DNA of 64,000 nucleotides, taken from positions 18,885,009 through 18,949,008 of the forward strand of contig JBBMOA010000002.1 of NCBI GenBank assembly GCA_037954235.1, read 5' to 3'. The DNA comes from Aulostomus chinensis (Eukaryota; Chordata; Actinopteri; Syngnathiformes; Aulostomidae). Positions 60,336-64,000 of the stretch are shown here, piece after piece. The notes under the pieces were generated by a model. The model saw nothing but the letters and a program-made list of their open reading frames with translations. It was not told the DNA's origin and did no database searches. Positions within the stretch are counted from its first letter, which is position 1; every line of letters starts with the position of its first letter. The position numbers and the translations under genes were made by a program.

Positions 60336-60530
60336 ATAATTGTGTGTGTGAGGGTTACCATGGGTTCAATGAGGCCTAATTAGATGAGATACAGTGAACC
60401 TAATTTGCAGATGCCAGAAGCTTAGTTTATATATAAGAGCTAATATTTGAAAGTCAAATTAAAGTTGAAAAGGCCTGTAATAACTGTTAATTAACTCTGG
60501 TTTTGTTTTTTTTCTTTGACAAAGTTGAAT
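60336..60530. promoter_or_regulatory. Candidate conserved non-coding block
   Basis: GGTTACCATGGGTTC at about 60353-60367 (half-similar to an RFX X-box), CCTAATTAGATG at 60375-60386, CCTAATTTGCAGATG near 60399-60413 and GTTAATTAAC near 60486-60495 lie close together in non-repetitive sequence. Enhancer function is a guess from motif density. Confidence 0.22.
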
Positions 60531-61059
60531 TGAGTACAATATTCACAGGGCTAGTGCTTAACATTTCGGATCACAAAGATAAATTTCAAAGCTTTGAATT
60601 ATTCGTTTGATGTGGGTATTCTCTGTAGATTGGATATTATTTTAAGATCCCTTTGTTCAAAAATTCATTTTTATTATCGCTGCATGAAATGCATAGCAAT
60701 TCCCCACATAACTAACCATTGGTGCAATTAACATCTTCGATCGAGCTCATATTCCTGATAATTTATACAGACTATGCACCTCCCCAGTGATAGCTCGCAG
60801 GGATTGACTCTTCCACAGTTCCCTTGCATTTACAGAATCAGTTTCATACTGATGAAAATGGAAAGTGAAACTTTAATGAACAGAGTTTGACTGTCACGAT
60901 AATAAAGACTTTGAAACAACACCAAGGCCAGTTCAACAAGTAAGCCGACAGCAACACCCATGTAGCGACATCAAACCAATTAAAACTGACGATAAATATT
61001 AACAGGATTGGGTATTAACAGAACATGACTGGGAAGCCGAGCTGTAAACAAGCGCTGGA
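60531..61059. other. Non-coding stretch, nothing recognised
   Basis: AT-rich unique sequence. No supported genes or repeats. Confidence 0.5.
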
Positions 61060-61340
61060 TGGTTGATCATTAAAACTATGTCACACAGTGCTGCACAGCA
61101 TAGTGAGAAAGAGATTCCAACTCGAGAATTGATCTTTCTTCAGAGCCTAATGACGCACGCAGTATTATCTTGTCAATAAAACAGAAACAGTATTTGAACA
61201 CCTGTTACATCGTGCCATGATTTACTGGCTCTTGAACATATCCAGTGATTGGATATAATTATCATCGCCTAAGGACGAGCGCTTTCTGCATAGTCCTATG
61301 AATGACCATCATCTCAGGCAGTTAATGTGCATCTACAGCA
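61060..61340. promoter_or_regulatory. Candidate conserved non-coding block
   Basis: Compositionally even, non-repetitive sequence with GCCTAATGACGCACGC near 61146, a TTATCTTGTC element near 61167 and GGATATAATTATC near 61251. It looks like a vertebrate conserved element; there is no coding frame in it. Impression only. Confidence 0.2.
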
Positions 61341-62089
61341 AGGTGAGTTATAAGCATGCAAAATGTCCCTATGTCTTGCTCCTGGTTTCTGACAATGTGG
61401 GTAAATTATTGAGTTAGTAATTTTTTTAATGTATCAGAACAAAAAGTGAATGAGAACAGCCTGTTTGCTGTGGGCCTGAAACATGGACCCTATATTGAAA
61501 TCAAAAAATGTGATTCAACATGTTGATGAAAATCTACTGCAAGGATGGAACACTGAACACATTTTTTTCCAAGTATAATCTCTAATAAAGGCCATATCAG
61601 ATGATTATGATAATTTCATAACAAGCCATTCAATAATTTCTTGGGCCTTGTGACTGGGGGCTTTGCCATTTAGGGGAAGCCCCTCAAATCAAACAGAAAT
61701 GTTTCAACATAGAATAAAGGTGATCACTCACAACTACTTTGCATTGAATAGCTGCAATCCTTTCCTCTTTGAGTACAGTTAGGTTTGGTCTCATTTATGA
61801 AGGTCTTTCCTTCAATTTGTAACCCATCTGTATCTCAGAGTCTGTAAAGCATACAATGAAAAGTGTGTTTTTTAAAAAGCACAATTATTGTGTATTTTGA
61901 TTTGGCCCAAAGAATAATTATAAAAATGATATAAATAGTAATAATACTAATAATAGCTATACTGCCTATATACCAGATTTAAGAGTCACAAAAACAGAAT
62001 ATGCCTGCCTGAGCCAAATATAGGCCCACTTCTCTCAACTATACAAAGGCTGGAAATGGGAAACTTTGAGCACTGGTGAATGTCACCAT
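61341..62089. other. Non-coding stretch, nothing recognised
   Basis: AT-rich unique sequence with no supported feature. Confidence 0.5.
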
Positions 62090-62300
62090 CGCTAATAAAT
62101 AGGCAGGATTAACGCATACCTTTTAATATTCGCACCCTGCTTAATGGGCTGACATTGTTGAATTATCTATAGGTCTCAGTGATTCAAAAAGGACCATCAA
62201 ACCCAAACTTGAGAGCAGTGTCTTGTAATTGAATAATACATTACATGTGGCAATTATTTCTGTTAGAAGCAGACTGAGAAATCAATAACCAAGGGATCAA
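62090..62300. promoter_or_regulatory. Candidate conserved non-coding block
   Basis: GCTAATAAATAGG near 62092, GGATTAACGC near 62106, TTGAATTATC near 62158 and TTGTAATTGAATAAT near 62224 sit within 150 bases of non-repetitive sequence. The same caution applies as to the other motif-based blocks. Confidence 0.18.
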
Positions 62301-64000
62301 ATCAAGGACTGGGAAGCTCTTGTTTCTACTCCCCTTGTGACCAATTACATCACCACAGTTTAAACACCTGCAGTGTCACAGCTCACTGTGACACTTTCTT
62401 GCACACACTCTCTCTCTCACACACAGACACACACATTAATTGTGTTATACAGATGCTGAAGTCTTTCAGAAGAGAAATGTTTATATCAAGCACTCATCAA
62501 AAATAATAGAGAATTTATATTTGAAATTTATATTGAGATTTTGACCCATTTAATCTCATCTAAAGGATTATTGCACTATTGTGAGCCAAAAACACAGCTC
62601 ATCAAGACATAATTGTAAATATGGAACGATGGGGAGTAATGCATCTTTGTTGAGATAATATGCACTCATTGCACAGCCTGACCTGGAGTTATAAATTATG
62701 CACTAGTTTTTAGCTTCAGGCAGTATCCTCCAATGACATATGCGGTGCTGATTAAGAGAGAGTGAAACTGGCCATTTTAATGAACATATCCCAGTACACA
62801 AAGGTAAAGCTTGAGTATATCACTTTGAACACACAGGTGACAATGTGCCTCTGACCAACTCAAAGTCTGTTGATATTGGTGAATACAATTAGCTTTTATC
62901 TGATGTTCACAGCTCATAAAAAGGCTGATATCAGGTCTCATTAAATGTTGATGCTCCTAGTGAGTAAAGAGAATACTGGCTACATCAAAGGCCTTGTTAT
63001 GACCAGTGAATACTAAGTAATTCTGAGCGCCTCTTACAGAGCATCGAAAGTGTGAGAGCAGCAGTGTCCCATCCACCACTGGGACCCTGGTGGTGTTCTA
63101 TATCACAAGGAGAATATATGAGGGAAAAGGTAGACTGTGTGGGGATAATATTCTTCTGTAATTACCAACTCTCACAGGGGCAACATTTTGTTTTACTGTG
63201 TTTTGTGATGCTCGGCACACTGATATGCTTCCTCTCATCTGAGAATAGATCATCAAAATAAAACTGTCAATACTGCCCAACACACATAGGTTCACCTGAG
63301 CAATAATAGCCTGGAGTCAAAGGATATGTGTTGCACGGTTGATTGATTATTAGTCCCATCTGTATTATTTGTTTGTTAAAGAGAGTGTGCCTGAAAGACG
63401 AAAACAGGAAAAAGTCAGACCATATAAAAAAAAAAAAGGCTTGTGTGATACCTTTACATTTACTTACATTTTTCTAGAACATGAGTTGTCCAAAATGATC
63501 TTCGATTATTAAAGCAGAAATCCTTGCCCAAAGCAGTCAATGTACCGGAACTAAGGCAATCAAAACATTGTGTGGAAGCAGAACCAGCAAAAACACCCAA
63601 GACTGCATGTCCACGGTCATGACAGAGTAGCATAACGCGAAGATGGGCACTCAAAACTGTGGCAAGAAGAAACACAGCAATCATGAAATAAAAATCATGG
63701 GCAGAACTGCAGCACCAAGTTACTCTGATGTAGAAAGTGAAAGTGCAGTGCTGGAGCAAGTTTTACAGAAGGTTAAAACATCCACAGGCTAGTTGAATGA
63801 AGACATGCACAACCAAAGGACTTAACATCAAAAGAACCTGTGTTTTCAGCTATTCTCTGTGGTGGGCTTGCTTTGCATATTTCATGGCAGTGGATTTCAA
63901 GTCTATGCACACCTTTCTGTTGATGTGCAAAGCTGTCTCTGTCTTTCAATTATGTCTATTTTTTCTTTCAATTTTCAATTAGATGCTTTGCTGTGAAGTA
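62301..64000. other. Non-coding stretch to the window end, nothing recognised
   Basis: A short imperfect TC/CA repeat lies at about 62408-62435 and a run of about 12 A at 63427-63438. The 99-codon minus frame at 63460-63759 has no recognisable domain. No element crosses the window end visibly. Confidence 0.5.

Noticed and set aside
60353..60367. RFX X-box
   Set aside because: Only the left half (GTTACC) fits well; the right half is degenerate, so it is mentioned only as part of a candidate block.
1..64000. CRISPR array, operon, phage or bacterial gene cluster
   Set aside because: There are no regularly spaced direct repeats with unique spacers and no dense coding. The elements present are eukaryotic, so such systems are not expected.

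Overview
The window looks like a piece of a teleost fish chromosome with few or no genes. It is AT-rich and has no dense bacterial-style coding. No open frame could be recognised as a host gene. The transposable elements are of types familiar from ray-finned fish: an RTE-clade LINE of the Rex3 kind, the 3' end of an L2/Maui-like LINE, a BED-finger hAT derivative, and a tRNA-promoter SINE-like repeat. Many long (CA/GT)n microsatellites fit the same source. I compared families from memory, not by search, so species and locus remain unknown.

Layout: 1-8 kb is unique AT-rich sequence with one doubtful exon-like frame (4408-4671) and two stretches that resemble conserved non-coding DNA. From 8 to 12 kb there are CA/GT repeats and two copies of a tRNA-like SINE on the minus strand (9150-9311, 11952-12044). 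From 12 to 29 kb the sequence is mostly unique, with four long CA/GT arrays, a strong CTCF-like motif (16557-16570) and a decayed dispersed repeat (22190-22580). From 29 to 41 kb there are two long poly(G) runs, a 20-bp tandem duplication and more microsatellites. From 41.1 to 44.05 kb lies a cluster of LINE debris. From 44 to 53 kb the sequence is unique, with homeodomain-core-rich blocks, a dispersed-repeat end and a perfect 15-bp hairpin. From 53.3 to 54.55 kb there is an intact-ended hAT element, followed by a compound TA/CA array. From 54.6 to 64 kb the sequence is unique, with repeat scraps near 57.5, 57.8 and 59.1 kb.

Two structures stand out. The 41.1-42.8 kb Rex3-like copy has its 3' half on the minus strand joined head-on to its 5' leader on the plus strand, the arrangement expected from twin-primed reverse transcription. 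Its reverse transcriptase has also lost a catalytic aspartate. The 659-bp hAT element at 53296-53954 has perfect 12-bp inverted ends, a perfect 8-bp target duplication, a short ATG-initiated BED-finger frame and an AATAAA signal, so it looks like an internal-deletion product of an Ac-like transposon.

No genes here work together in a pathway. If the window has a host function it is probably regulatory (enhancers in a gene desert or a large intron), which sequence inspection alone can only suggest. I did not find a new multi-gene system.
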